DNA of 64,000 bases. Origin: Pinus tabuliformis. Taxonomy: Eukaryota; Streptophyta; Pinopsida; Pinales; Pinaceae. Shown one piece after another: positions 44,681-55,839 of the stretch (position 1 is the stretch's first letter; every line of letters starts with the position of its first letter). The stretch is from the NCBI GenBank assembly GCA_031772625.1, contig CM062810.1:709579584-709643583 (forward strand), read 5' to 3'. Under the pieces are notes generated by a model. That model searched no databases and had not been told where the DNA came from. It saw nothing but the letters and a program-made list of their open reading frames with translations. Position numbers and translations under genes: made by a program.

Positions 44681-46244
44681 TGAGGGTTGTGGAGGGCCAA
44701 ACCACTATGCGCATTGGAGCGAATTTGTTGTGCGTGTTATTGGCCAGGTGAGGTGATTGACCAGGCTTCATTATGTGTTGCTGGAGACAATGATTCCTAT
44801 GAAAGGGTCACTGAGTTTGGTTATGATGTTGTCATTGCTATGTCAAAGATATTTGGTATTCGAAATGCATCAATGAAGGGCACGCCTGAGGATTCACTGA
44901 GGAGCTTTCAGTACCTGTCTGTAGATTCAGGACAGAAGCAGTGATAAGTAATTTGTCCAATTTTATGATTTTTTGGGGAATTAAAAAGGTTTGTTCTAGC
45001 TTGGTATATCTATTTGGCCAATTCCGTTGTCATTTGTTCTTGCAGTTTGAGATTAAGCCCATACAAGAGGAATATATTTAAAATTAATCATAGGCTGGCC
45101 TTGATAGGGAAAGAAAATTCATAGGTTTCGTGCATCTACATCGAGGAAATTCATAGGTTTCGTGCATCTACATCGAGGATGAGCAGTTAAAAGACGAAGG
45201 AAAGCAGCCAAAGAGAGTGCATGATTGACCAAACATTGTCTCAATGGGCCCTATTTTAAATTGTTGCTTGCCATTCATCATTTCTTGGGCATGTAATACA
45301 TAGTCAACTCAAACAGCATACAACAAAACCCCAAGCTTCTATCCTGATTAGCTGTTTGGTTTCTCTATTTTACATAAATACGTATCAAGCTCTCATTTAT
45401 CTCAATTTGGTTCTATCGAATTTAAAATAGAAGTTATTGTATGGTTAAATATCGTTGAAATCACTGCCTGTCCATGCAGAATCGAAAAAAATGTTCTCTG
45501 TACTTTCCAGGCAACTGCCAATCTGTTGAGTTTAATGTATTTGTACCTGTCTTGCTCAGAATGCTTGCATATGTCCATCTCTGACTTGGCCTTCCAAATC
45601 AGATTACTGTGAGATAAAGTCTGAAGTAAGAGGAGACAGAATGGAATAGTGGCTTGTTGTAAAGAGAAATATCTATTTCTTTTTCATTTGTCATTCAGAT
45701 TACGAGCTGCTGAGGAAACGTGATCTCATTGATCTGTTTTTCAATGCTTGAGTCTACAATCCTATAGAGATCACCTTGCTAGTTCCACTTAATTTCATGG
45801 GAGGTGTATCAGAAACAGAAATGACCGTGCATCTCTTAGGGAATTTAAACGCAACAAAATATAGCATGTCTGCCTCTCAGGGATACTTCATGCTTTGCCC
45901 AAATCATGGGGTGTATGGGGCCTTAAACATCTTTCTATCTTGTTAAAGAGGGAGTCTATACAGGCTGATAGAATTTTTTTATTTTGAGGAAAAACGTGTG
46001 AACAGATTTGAAACCATCGTTTCGGACTAGCTTAGTGAGTCCATCATTAGGGCAATGAGATTTGCTTTTGAGAAGAGAGAGCGTGAAAATTACGGAGCTT
46101 ATTAATTAGCTCTCGAGATTCTCATCTTCTCAAAATTTAAAGCATTGTTCATTATATCCCTTCCATAGTGGGACTTAATGGTGTTAAAGAGGGAGTCCAT
46201 ACAGGCTGATAGAATTTTTTTATTTTGAGGAAAACCTTTTCGTC
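44681..46244. other. Spacer with one exon-like segment and small duplications
   Basis: Positions 44758-44943 (+) read openly as a protein-like segment (SYERVTEFGYDVVIAMSKIFG) ending in TGA. I do not recognise it. A 33-bp tandem duplication ('attcataggtttcgtgcatc...') is at about 45116-45180. A ~60-bp segment at 45941-46008 recurs at 46181-46244 ('gttaaagagggagtc.atacaggctgatag'). Confidence 0.4.
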
Positions 46245-47620
46245 AAAAGTCAGTTGGAGACTTCTCTCCACAGAGAGCCTGTGGACATCGGTAGTTTTCA
46301 GGAAATACATTTCCCCCTCTCGCTTGATGAATGGATCAGAAAACTGAATAAAATGGTGCCAAACTCTTCAATTATCTGGAAAGTTGTTATAGCTTCATTT
46401 AATATTATTGGAGGTGGCCTCACTTGGAAGGTGGGCAATGGGCAGAAAGTTAATATCAGTTTGGAACCATGGGTTGGCTGCCAAGCTAATTTTAGACTTC
46501 CTTTGGATCTTGTGGCTTTCCTGAATGAGCACGACAAAGTTTTCCACAATCAGGTTGTGGATGAGGATTGGACTACTTTCTGGTGGCAAGGTTGGCAGAA
46601 TGTGGCTCATTTGGGCCTTTAAGGAGAGCATGCCGATATGTGGTAGGATTATATTATCTCTCTCAGAAGGTCAAATGTCAGAAAAAGAGATAGGGTGGAC
46701 CCTTTGTGTTGGGTTCACTCTCCTTCTCGGGTATATACCCCAAAATTAGGATACAGTCACCAGATAGTAGAAGTCAAGACTTTCTCTATGGTGTTTATTA
46801 AAAAACAAAGTGACAACTTGGGACAAATTACAAAAAATATAAAAAGAAGGTCCCAACATGTGTAATTTATGTAAAAATGTTGAAGAGTCTATCTCACACT
46901 TGTTTCTGGAGAGGAAACAATAGCTTGATTGAGGCTTGGAAGTCGCGGTGGGATTCGTCAAACAACGAGACCCTCAGAAACATCCCTCCCCTCATTTGTT
47001 GGGGGGCTAGCTTGCCAGGAACAAAGCCACTTTTAGGGACTCCTCATCCGCACCCAATCTTATTGAGCTGAAGTGTGTGCAATTTATGCTCTCCTTCCAT
47101 CAAAAGACTTTATTCACGTGCCTCGCAATATCATTGAAGAAGAGATCAATCAACACATTCCTTGGTCTTATTTTGACGGTGCTTCAAAGTGAGGACAGTA
47201 GTTGTGGTGGTGGCCTCGTTCTTTTCATAAATGAACATCATTTCATGAAGTCAAAAATTGGTCTAGGCAAAGGATCTAATAATTTTTCTGAACTTCTATC
47301 TTTAAAGATTCTACTCTGCTAGGCTCTAGAATATGATTGTTTCTCTCTTCCAGTCTTTGGGGATTCTTTAAATGTGATTAATTGGTTTAATGAAGTTCAA
47401 AGATGTCACAACCACACACCTTCCCATTCTAGAAGAAATTCTTCAGATTAAACAAGCTTTTAATAATATATTCTACTGTCATATCTATAGGGAAAGGAAC
47501 CATGAAGCAAATTTTCTATCCAAGGAAGGTGCTAGAAAGGCTATGAGCGATTGGCAGGTCACAGAACATATGAATGGGACAGTCCAAATTTTCCAGCACC
47601 ACTCTTTTATAGATATGTGA
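46245..47620 (+). pseudogene. LINE (L1-like) 3' fragment: zinc-binding RT tail and RNase H
   Basis: 46254-46622 encodes the region following LINE reverse transcriptase (SIIWKVVIASFNIIGGGLTW, KVGNGQKVNISLEPWVG, then WWQGW). Shifted frames continue into the zf-RVT domain (VTTWDKLQK, GPNMCNLC, EESISHLFL) around 46800-46915. The RNase H domain (YFDGASK, GLVLFI, GSNNFSELLSLKILLC, FGDSLNVINW, HIYRERNHEANFLSKEGA) spans about 47140-47560. Several frameshifts and stops separate the parts. The polymerase core and ORF1 are absent, as expected of a 5'-truncated LINE insertion. Non-functional. Confidence 0.8.
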
Positions 47621-48369
47621 TGCTTTGTGTTTCTCCTCTGTGTCAAGCTACAGATTATATTTCTCTACCCTTTTTTTAACAGTTTGTAAGATATTTGATT
47701 TTTTGATGTAAATATTTCGGTTACAAAGGTCAGTTATTGATTTTTATTTACTGCTAGATAGGACTTATTATGAACAGATCAGTATATATCAGTTCTGCTC
47801 CCACGTTGTGTGGACATAACAATTTTGATGTTTGATCTCAGGGTGGTTTTTATCACACACAAATTATTTGGAGGTTGTACTACTCACGGCTTTGGCCATT
47901 GACAGATGGTTTTTTTTGCTGAATGCACATAGTGCAGGTATTGTAACTTTTTGTTGCGATTTTTTCTTCGGGAAAAAAAAAATAAAAAAATTGTTTTCCT
48001 TGATCTGCAATTCAGGCACCATAAATCTTAATATAACTATTAATCAATTGAACTATACAACCCTAGCATCCACATAAACGAGGGTAACAACTCTTTTGCT
48101 AAGTCAATCCTCGCATTTAACAAATTTCAAACCATATCATTAATGAATTTCAAAACCTAGCAATAAAAAATTTAAAGGCTTCAAAGCCTTTCCATTACGC
48201 CAGCTAATTACTCAAAAAGGCCAAAACTGTTACACTAAACATAAAATAAAAATAAAAATTAAAAAAAAAAACAAAAAAAAACAAAAAAAACAAAAAAACA
48301 AACAGTGCAGATGTTCTACTAAACTAGCAATGGACCTAAAACGTCTAGATTCGCTATTCATAACCCCGA
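47621..48369. other. Spacer with A-rich tract
   Basis: The + strand A-rich run at 48240-48302 (with AAAAAC interruptions) could be the degraded poly(A) tail of the LINE upstream, about 620 bp beyond its RNase H. A shorter A-run is at 47977-47990. Confidence 0.4.
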
Positions 48370-48896
48370 TTAACATAAATAAGATGGAATTTTGATGCGA
48401 ACGAATAACTTACTCATGATATAAGCGATCGCCAAAGAAGAAACCCTGGCCACCGCAAAAGAGACCTTGACGCTCCTCACTCTGTGTTTGTCCAGGGCCA
48501 AGTCCAGCAAAATTATCCCCACCCCACCAAGTAAGAACATAAACCTCGATGAGAGCCCTTCGATAATATATTGCCCTTTCACTCTTCCAGATAGGAAGAC
48601 AACCGGTTTTATGTTCATGTGACAGGACCCTTCACGCTCCCAATGCCCGGTGACTCGACGATGACATCGTAGATGAAGCTGAAGACCACCAAGAAATAGG
48701 TGGCCAAGACGAGGGAGAAGACAATCATCGTTGAGGGCAGCGAAAAGGAGGGCACCTTCAGGCGCATGCGGGGTACTCTGAGAGCACTATAAGGAAGCTT
48801 TAGGATGAGAAGCAAGGGATCCATTGAATATGGTGAAGATAAGTCTATGCTTGATGATGTCGAGCTCTGGTGATGAACAGGAACCTCTGTCGACAT
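48370..48896 (-). pseudogene. OSTC (oligosaccharyltransferase complex subunit) copy with frameshift
   Basis: OSTC is a small multi-pass ER membrane subunit of the N-glycosylation oligosaccharyltransferase. From the minus strand Met at 48896 the frame encodes an N-terminal tail and LRVPRMRLKVPSFSLPS. The first membrane segment is YFLVVFSFIYDVIVESPGIGSV, with a stop after GPVT. A one-base deletion near 48617 shifts to the next frame, which continues PVVFLSGRVKGQYIIEGLSS, FMFLLGGVGIILLDLAL and the final membrane segment, ending at 48370 with a normal-looking C-terminus. Together they span the full length of the family without introns. No poly(T) is seen on the + strand left of it. Most likely a retrocopy or decayed gene; a sequencing error at the shift would make it intact. 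Confidence 0.82.
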
Positions 48897-50349
48897 TTTT
48901 CCAGTGACGGCATTTTTATCAGAGATGAAACTAATAATGTAAAACTGAATTAAATTTTAATTAAAATTTATGGAGAAAGATGCGTTTCAATAGCTTTTTA
49001 AAAATGGGTTAAAATAATAGTTTGAAATAAATATTATCCCATAAAAATTGAAAAAGTGCATCCTGGTCGAAGTATGAGATACTTTCGATTTACTTCAAAA
49101 TTTTATTGGAACTTTGATCATACTATGATTTCTATTAGAATTTTGGAGAAATCAATTGTTACTATGACTTTAACTTAATTTAAATCAATATTATTTTATT
49201 TTTATTAAAATTTTCTAGAAACTAATTATGGACCATTGTTCATTTTAAATAAATGTTATTATGTACTTAAACTAGCATCTAAGGGTTTAGTTTCGATAGT
49301 GGTGGTTCAAGCTTACATACATGTTAGCTAACCCTAATAATATTATTTTGGAACAAGTTTATAAATTGATTCAATTGGTCTCATTTTTATGTTAATAATT
49401 CAATCACCTAAATATTGGTAGTGAGATTGAAAATGGGGTTGTTCTTTAATGTTCATGAAACATGAGCCTAATATGTATTGCATGTGGCTTTATTTTAACC
49501 TTATCCTTGATCGTTATTTGAAAAAATTATTTTGTCAAAAGAAAAACCTAGGTCTCCTTGTGGTGAACCCTATGAAAATCGATGGTAAGGCCATAAAGAG
49601 TCTTTTTTGTATAATCACTAATGATGGGGGACATACTTGTAAATAGAATATTAATATACTTGAGAGTTTAGAACTCATGGTGCTCCCATTGTAGATGAAT
49701 TAAAACCCTAAAACATGTGTTCTAGTTTTGTCCCTTGGCCAAATCTACATGGGCTTTGGCAAAGTCTTTGGGTTGCTAGTGACCCTTGCTAATATTAGAT
49801 GGAATGCAATCTTGTTAGGAAAACATCTTCCTGAGGCCACAAAGTTTCATTCTTCTTGGATTGTTGTTCATGTTGTAGTGTTTTTCTTTTTGTGAAAGAA
49901 ATGCAATGAAATCTTATTTTATGATAAAGAGCCTTCATAAACTTTCTTGTGGTATGATAGCACACTAATTTGTATGAAACTACACTTGCAGATTATAATG
50001 CAAGTGCAAAGGATTTAGATAAAAGGGGTGTCTTTTTAGCAACTACTAGAATTATAGGGTGTTGCCCCTTGCAACATGAGTAAGGAGCCCCTTGGCCCTT
50101 TCGCCACCTAGTCAAACTATTCTTAATGTGGTGATAATAGGTCATGTCACATGGTTAGTGGACATATTTGTTAAAGGAAGAGACACAAACACAACTAGCC
50201 TCATTCTTTAGTGAATAAAAACAAATTCTTGAGTATTGTGTCGAGCATTTTTTTAGGCATTGAAGACTCATAAGACATGATCCTTTGGTTATTATTGGAG
50301 TCTAATCGAAGGGGTAAGGCACAAAATTGAGTTGCCATGTTAGTGTAAG
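48897..50349. other. AT-rich spacer
   Basis: No gene or repeat recognised. Confidence 0.4.
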
Positions 50350-51060
50350 ACATACATCCAATAGTTAGGTGCCAGGGTGTTCCAACGCGTGCTAGGAAGT
50401 GTTAGGGAGTGTCAGGGAAACAAAAGGGAGAACTAGGTCAAATTAATGCATGGAAATGAATGAATAACAGTTTGTGACAAGAAGTGTCACTAAGTTCCAA
50501 GTGTGCTAAGGAGGGAGTGACAAGGTATGCTAGGCGGTGCTAAGGCTTGCTAGAGGCCAGGGCAACATGCCAAGATGTGCCAGGTGCCAAGGTGTGACAA
50601 AGCATGCTAGGGAGTGTCAGGGAAACACGAGGGATCACTAGTTTCAAATGCATGGAAATGAATGAATAAGAGTGTGTAACAGGGAGTGTCATCGAGTTCA
50701 AGGTGTGCTAATGAGGGAGTGACAAGGAATGCTAGAGTGCCAGGGTGGCATGCCAAGATGTGCCAAGTGCTAGGGTGTGTCAATGTGTGCCAAGGAGTGT
50801 TAGGGAGTGTCATGGAAACACAAGGGAGAACTAGTTCAAAATGCATGGAAATTAATGAAAAAGAGTGCATGATAGGGAGTGTCAATGAGTGTTAAGGAGG
50901 GAGTGACAAGGTTATATGCTACGTAGTGCTAAGGCATGCTAGAGTGCCAGGGCATATCAAGGAGTGGTAGTGTGTGCTAGGGAGTGCCAAATCATGCCAA
51001 GGAATGCAGGGGATTCTAACACGTGCCACATAGTTCCAAGACATTCTAAGACGTGTCAAG
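50350..51060. repeat. Short-motif higher-order repeat, block A
   Basis: Dense variants of a 9-11-bp motif such as AGTGCCAAGG, GGCATGCTAG and AGTGTTAGGG. They are arranged in ~200-bp units marked by 'catggaaatgaatgaataa.agtg' at about 50451, 50654 and 50845. Same family as 55840-58720 and 61825-63140. Confidence 0.85.
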
Positions 51061-51074
51061 TGATATGGCATGTC

Positions 51075-51215
51075 AAGATGTAAACTGTGTTGCTTAGTTG
51101 TTTTACTGCCACAGTTGGATGTGAGCCTTGTCTTGGTAACTTGTTAAGTGGGATGAGTTGATATTGGACATGAGTAGCCTTAGATGAGTTACATGTAGTT
51201 CTTAGGTGAACAAGG
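51075..51215. repeat. ~140-bp conserved spacer unit, copy 1
   Basis: 'gttggatgtgagccttg...cttgttaagtgggatgagtt...agttcttaggtgaacaagg' recurs at about 56640-56780 and 58100-58240, each time right after the short-motif repeats. This shows the blocks share a longer composite unit. Confidence 0.8.
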
Positions 51216-51484
51216 CATGTGTTGAATTTCCACGACAAATGATAATTTGGGTTTGGTCTTAGAATCTTTGATGCAAACACACTCAAGTACCACAACACAT
51301 CTACTTTAATGCACGATGAAATATACACACATCAGGGAATCAACTAATGCACATGACAATTTTTAACTTTTTCAAACCCTTCTTCATTATATTACAAACT
51401 ATAATACAACAGGCTAGAGCTCCCATACCAGGGATCATGACCCTTTACAATCACATTGATACAAGGAATACAACTAGGGCTCGG
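51216..51484. other. Spacer
   Basis: No feature recognised; possibly part of the LTR that follows. Confidence 0.3.
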
Positions 51485-52386
51485 TGTTAGTCCTTTAACA
51501 ACCAGTCTATCCTGAACAAGACAACACTTGACCTACTTGTTGATGGTGGCCTGATCCAGGTGGATATTGGTGGTCACCTGCCTATTCCACCTAGACCTCC
51601 AACGAGTTTCACTAGTTTCATTGTTTCTAGCAGCATTTACTATTTTTAGCAGTTTTTTGGGTCCTGAACTTCCTGAGCAATTTTGACCCCCTAAACGGAG
51701 TTTTTTTAGGTCTACAGCAAGCTCGTCTTCATAGGCTGTAAATCCTTTAGTACTCGGAGAGATATTTCTAACGAGGTATCGTATGCACCAAACGAAGATA
51801 ATATGACCAAATTATAATGACCCTAGGAAGTTGGCTGCCCAACTAACCCCAACGAGGCCCACAAACTCTTGGTGTTCCATCTCCCGAGGTTAGGGTTTTG
51901 GTTGTTTAGGGATTTCTCTTGTTCTTCAATAATAAAAAGGCCCTTGAGCCTCATTGTAACATAGTTCAGAGGCATGTATCCACCACATCTCTTCTCAAAT
52001 ATAAGATACCATCGCCCGAGCTATTTTATTTCTATTCTATCTGTAAGCATATTTCAATTCTTTGATATTAATGAAGTGAAGCTTTATTTCTACTGCATCT
52101 TTGTGTTTATGTTTTTATCTATATTTTGTCGCATTCGTGCATAAGTCCAGATTAGTGGTATCAGAGCAGTTTTCTCTTTCTCTATTTTTTCTCTTTGCAT
52201 GTCCCCAATGAAGTCAGGGTATAAGGAGTTAGGGCTCGAACTGGTTGAACCTTTGCAAGACCAACCTCGCAAACCCCGACAAGCTCCCATGGCAGAAGAA
52301 AAGAAAGACGAGGGAGCAAGAGATCCTTTCAAAATATTGTTGGAGGAAGCCCTCAAGCGACATAGGAACGCGATGATATATGAACA
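51485..52386 (+). mobile_element. Truncated LTR retrotransposon: LTR, primer site and gag start
   Basis: TGTTAGTCC at 51485 may start an LTR ending at about 52149. TGGTATCAGAGC (initiator-tRNA primer site) lies at 52156-52167. An open segment from about 52199 (SGYKELGLELVEPLQDQ...) with basic/acidic composition resembles the N-terminus of gypsy-type gag proteins. It is lost after about 52386 where a hairpin begins. LTR limits are tentative. Confidence 0.5.
52156..52167 (+). other. Primer-binding site (initiator Met tRNA)
   Basis: Exact TGGTATCAGAGC in the context expected between an LTR and a gag ORF. Confidence 0.75.
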
Positions 52387-52485
52387 ATGAACAATTTTGG
52401 AGGTCAAGCTACTGTTTGGCTATTGTTTGTATGTTGGATATACAAACAATAGCCAAACAGTAGCTTGACCTCTAGAATTGTTCAT
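52387..52485. repeat. Long hairpin: 46-bp arms, 7-base loop
   Basis: The left arm 52387-52432 (starting ATGAACAATT) and right arm 52440-52485 pair with only two mismatches around loop GTTGGAT. It lies exactly at the point where the gag reading frame ends. It may be a fold-back repair junction, a tiny foldback/MITE, or a small-RNA precursor-like structure; sequence alone cannot decide. Confidence 0.9.
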
Positions 52486-55400
52486 TATACCTTGTAGCTT
52501 TTACATGGAAAATGAAATAAATATTCTCTATGCCAATACAAGATGTAGGAAGAAAAAATCTTACTGAAGCTAGTAAACAAACCTTCTTATAGAATTATCT
52601 ACAATAGGCATGTTTCACATTTTGGATAATCTCTCAATAACTATTATCTTATCTTCTCTTATAGCTGATTATAGACTAGTACAATGGCTTAACTTTATGT
52701 ATTCTAAGGTAGCCAGTGTTGCATGTTTATCAGAATTTGAATCATGGGATTCATCCTACAACTAAATTAACATAAATTATATCCAAAACTGAAATCAAGA
52801 AAATTCTTTATAGAAGCAGTAGTTATATTGTATATGTATGTTACAACCCACACTAAGGTAAATAAAAGAAAATTAATTGTGGATCCATAAGTAGCTAATA
52901 TGGTGTTTAAAATAATTAATGAAAGTTTTGATAATGGAAAAGAGACTATATTAGTCTTAGAAGGCACCCCACACATGGATCATTGACCTCCAAGTCATTC
53001 CAATGCGATTGAAGGTTGTTAGTATTATGACAAGGAAAGTTGGAAGGACTCGTTCCCTTGCTTTTGAGTAAAGGATTTTTTAGAATGGTAATAAAATTAC
53101 AGATTTGGAAAGAGGTTTTTTAGCTACTTTAACAACCTCTATTTAAGCCTAAAGGCTTGTTGCAAATTAATTCATACTTGGGTTGTGGCTAGTCTGGAAA
53201 ATACTACAAACCTATTCACTGAAGACATGTTGGTATGGTGCTGCCATGCTACTGCCTTTTACACCAACAACTAGAAAAGAGATATGCCCAGAACATGTGA
53301 TGAATGGTCAACATTCTGAGGTCCTGACTCCTAAGTCCTGACCGGGCATGTTTCTTCTTTTTGAAGCTTAAGGAGCCAGGAGTAAACAATCCCATTGATG
53401 CCAAGTTATAAAGCAATGATCCATGTTCCTTGACAAGCAAATTCGTGCATATCCATGGGAGATGGTAACAACCACCATTTTTCCCTTTTAAAGGATCCTT
53501 ATTTATGTTTCATATCACTGTAGCAGTGACAAGGACGTTGCCTTGTTTGCAACAAGCTGAATTTCTCACTGATGATACATTGACAAATATTTTTTACCTC
53601 AAAGATGTCCTCTTGCAGGCATGGCATGTTATAGAAATAGTCTTCTAGCATGAAAGGATCATAAGGATCCTTGATGAAAAGGTTCTTTAATATATGGAAG
53701 AATCTTGGAAAGTGTATATTCCACTAGAAGTCTGTGGATGCAATCTGGCATATTATGGAAGCAAGCATCAAAGAAGTTTACTAATTTAGTTGCAGCATGG
53801 AGGCATAATTGAAGTATTTTCTCAGCTTGAGAAAGGAGCCTCGTCATAGACATTTTCTTCAAAGAAAGAGGCAGTTCACGAAAGAAGTTGACTGGATGAC
53901 AAAATGAAGGAAAGAGGTATGCACATCTTTAAATAAGAGTTGTTCTTTAGAAAGTAGAATTCATGTATTCATAGATATGGTAGGAAGAGTTAGATGCAGA
54001 AATATATTTGAAATCATGTGCATGGTATGTCTTGGTTAAATACTAGATGAAATAAGGACTCTTCCATATGGGTACTCGATGTATAGAAGCATGACGATTG
54101 TGCATAAAACTTGGTGATATTGATCAACATCCGATATGGTCTTTGTTAGGGTCCTATGTTCCATAGTAATCAGGATTTGTTAATCTTTCAAGTCAATCAA
54201 GGTCAAAAGCCAAATTTTGGTCTATACTAGAAAAATTTGCCAAGTTATAAAGCAAAGAGTATGAGTCACTGTATAGGTGTCATTTCTACTCCCACTCCAA
54301 AAATGAAGATATCATTTCATCATGGTAGGTCATCTCCATATTTCATGAGTCTTTTGATTAATCATGGTCAGTCAAACCCTATCAATCATACTTGCACCTT
54401 CTTTCCTCAGAGATTGAGTCAAAATTCTGCTACTAGGGTTTTTGTTGCGCTTTCCCTTTTCCATGGTTCATAGCTTCATTCAGGAGCCAAAGGCCTTAGT
54501 TTTAAGCTTATACCTCCTTCATCATCCTTCACTGACCATTCTCCATCATTCCCCTCATCAAAATCCTTTCATTTCCTTATTTTACCAAAAACTGTAGAAA
54601 TTTGTTGCACTTTTACCCTAGCTTTGTGTTTTGACCTTCCCCCCCTTTTACTCACTATTTTTGAGAAATTCCACATCTATTATTTTCCTAACACCCATAC
54701 CTATCCCCCATATTTTTCCCATAATTTTTCCTACCTCCCTTCCCTCTCATTCCCTTCCCCTAAGTTGCTGCTCTTTTGCGTTGCGCTTTTACCTAGTCAC
54801 CATGTTCGCATCATATCTCTTAAACCTCACACCTGTTTGCCACGAAATTCTTATAGGAGATGACTAGGGATGAAATGAAAACACCCACTCAATTTCAGCG
54901 CAAAAGGATGCACGGTTTTCGAGAAATGAGTCATCATCATCTACAACCATTTTGGGATTTCCTCAAGATTTGTGACTCTAATTGGGCTGAAAGTTTTTTT
55001 GGAGATGAATTATGATGATATTAACTTTCTGTAAACATTTCAGACCATTTGGATTTACCGTTTGGGAGATATGCCAAAAATACAATTGCTATAGGAGAGT
55101 TGTTGTGCTTTTGACTCTATTTTTATCATCATTTTCAAAAGATATTTATGACCAAATGGAGATGAATTTTGGAAAACCAAAGGAGGTTTTGGTTAACCAT
55201 GGAACCAAGCACAATAACCTCCTTCAGGTTTTGCACAGGTGTTATTGTTAAAGAGATATGAGTTTGTCTTCCTTGCTGCACTTCTGGACAGTCAGTTTTG
55301 GAATCAAGTTTGAAGAGGCTAAAATGATGTTTTTGGTGGACATCTCCAAGTTTCTTCATAGGTCTTCAACAACACTCAAAACCTCATTCAAGTCATCAAA

Positions 55401-55839
55401 ATTTCAAGTCAACTATTTGTTGTGCTTCTGCCAGGATTTATTGCATTTATGTGTGACCAACTTCAAGCTTGGATTCTAAACAAATGGGAAATTATTTTTG
55501 AAAATGGGAGGAGGTTTTTGTTCATAACATACCCAAAAAAAAAGTTCTCTCTCATTTTTTACACAGAAGTTACTATCTTGGAGTTATAGGTGGCACTTTG
55601 AGACCCATTTTTCACAATTTCGCTAGGCCATAATTGTTGACGGGGTTCTAGAACTTTTTGAAATTCGACTTGGTGGACCTCCAACTTGGCATGGTTGACC
55701 TAAAATCTATTTGGATAATGAAGTTTGAGGATTTTTCTATCATATCCCATGATTAGATCTTCATTTATCACATTTTTAGTTAGTCAAAAACCAAACCCTA
55801 GATAGTAGGATATGGGCAAATTTTGTAAATATTTTATCC
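52486..55839. other. AT-rich spacer with weak coding-like traces
   Basis: On the minus strand 53590-53690 reads DPYDPFMLEDYFYNMPCLQE before a GT donor-like site, and 53659-53862 is another open frame. Neither is recognised. C-rich leader-like DNA at 54600-54800 resembles that at 59750-59860 before the ORF at 59952. The rest has no gene signal. Confidence 0.3.

Noticed and set aside
44307..44771. 154-codon minus-strand frame over the minisatellite
   Set aside because: Product of a 35-bp tandem array; no start context or conserved domain. Reported only as a curiosity of the array.
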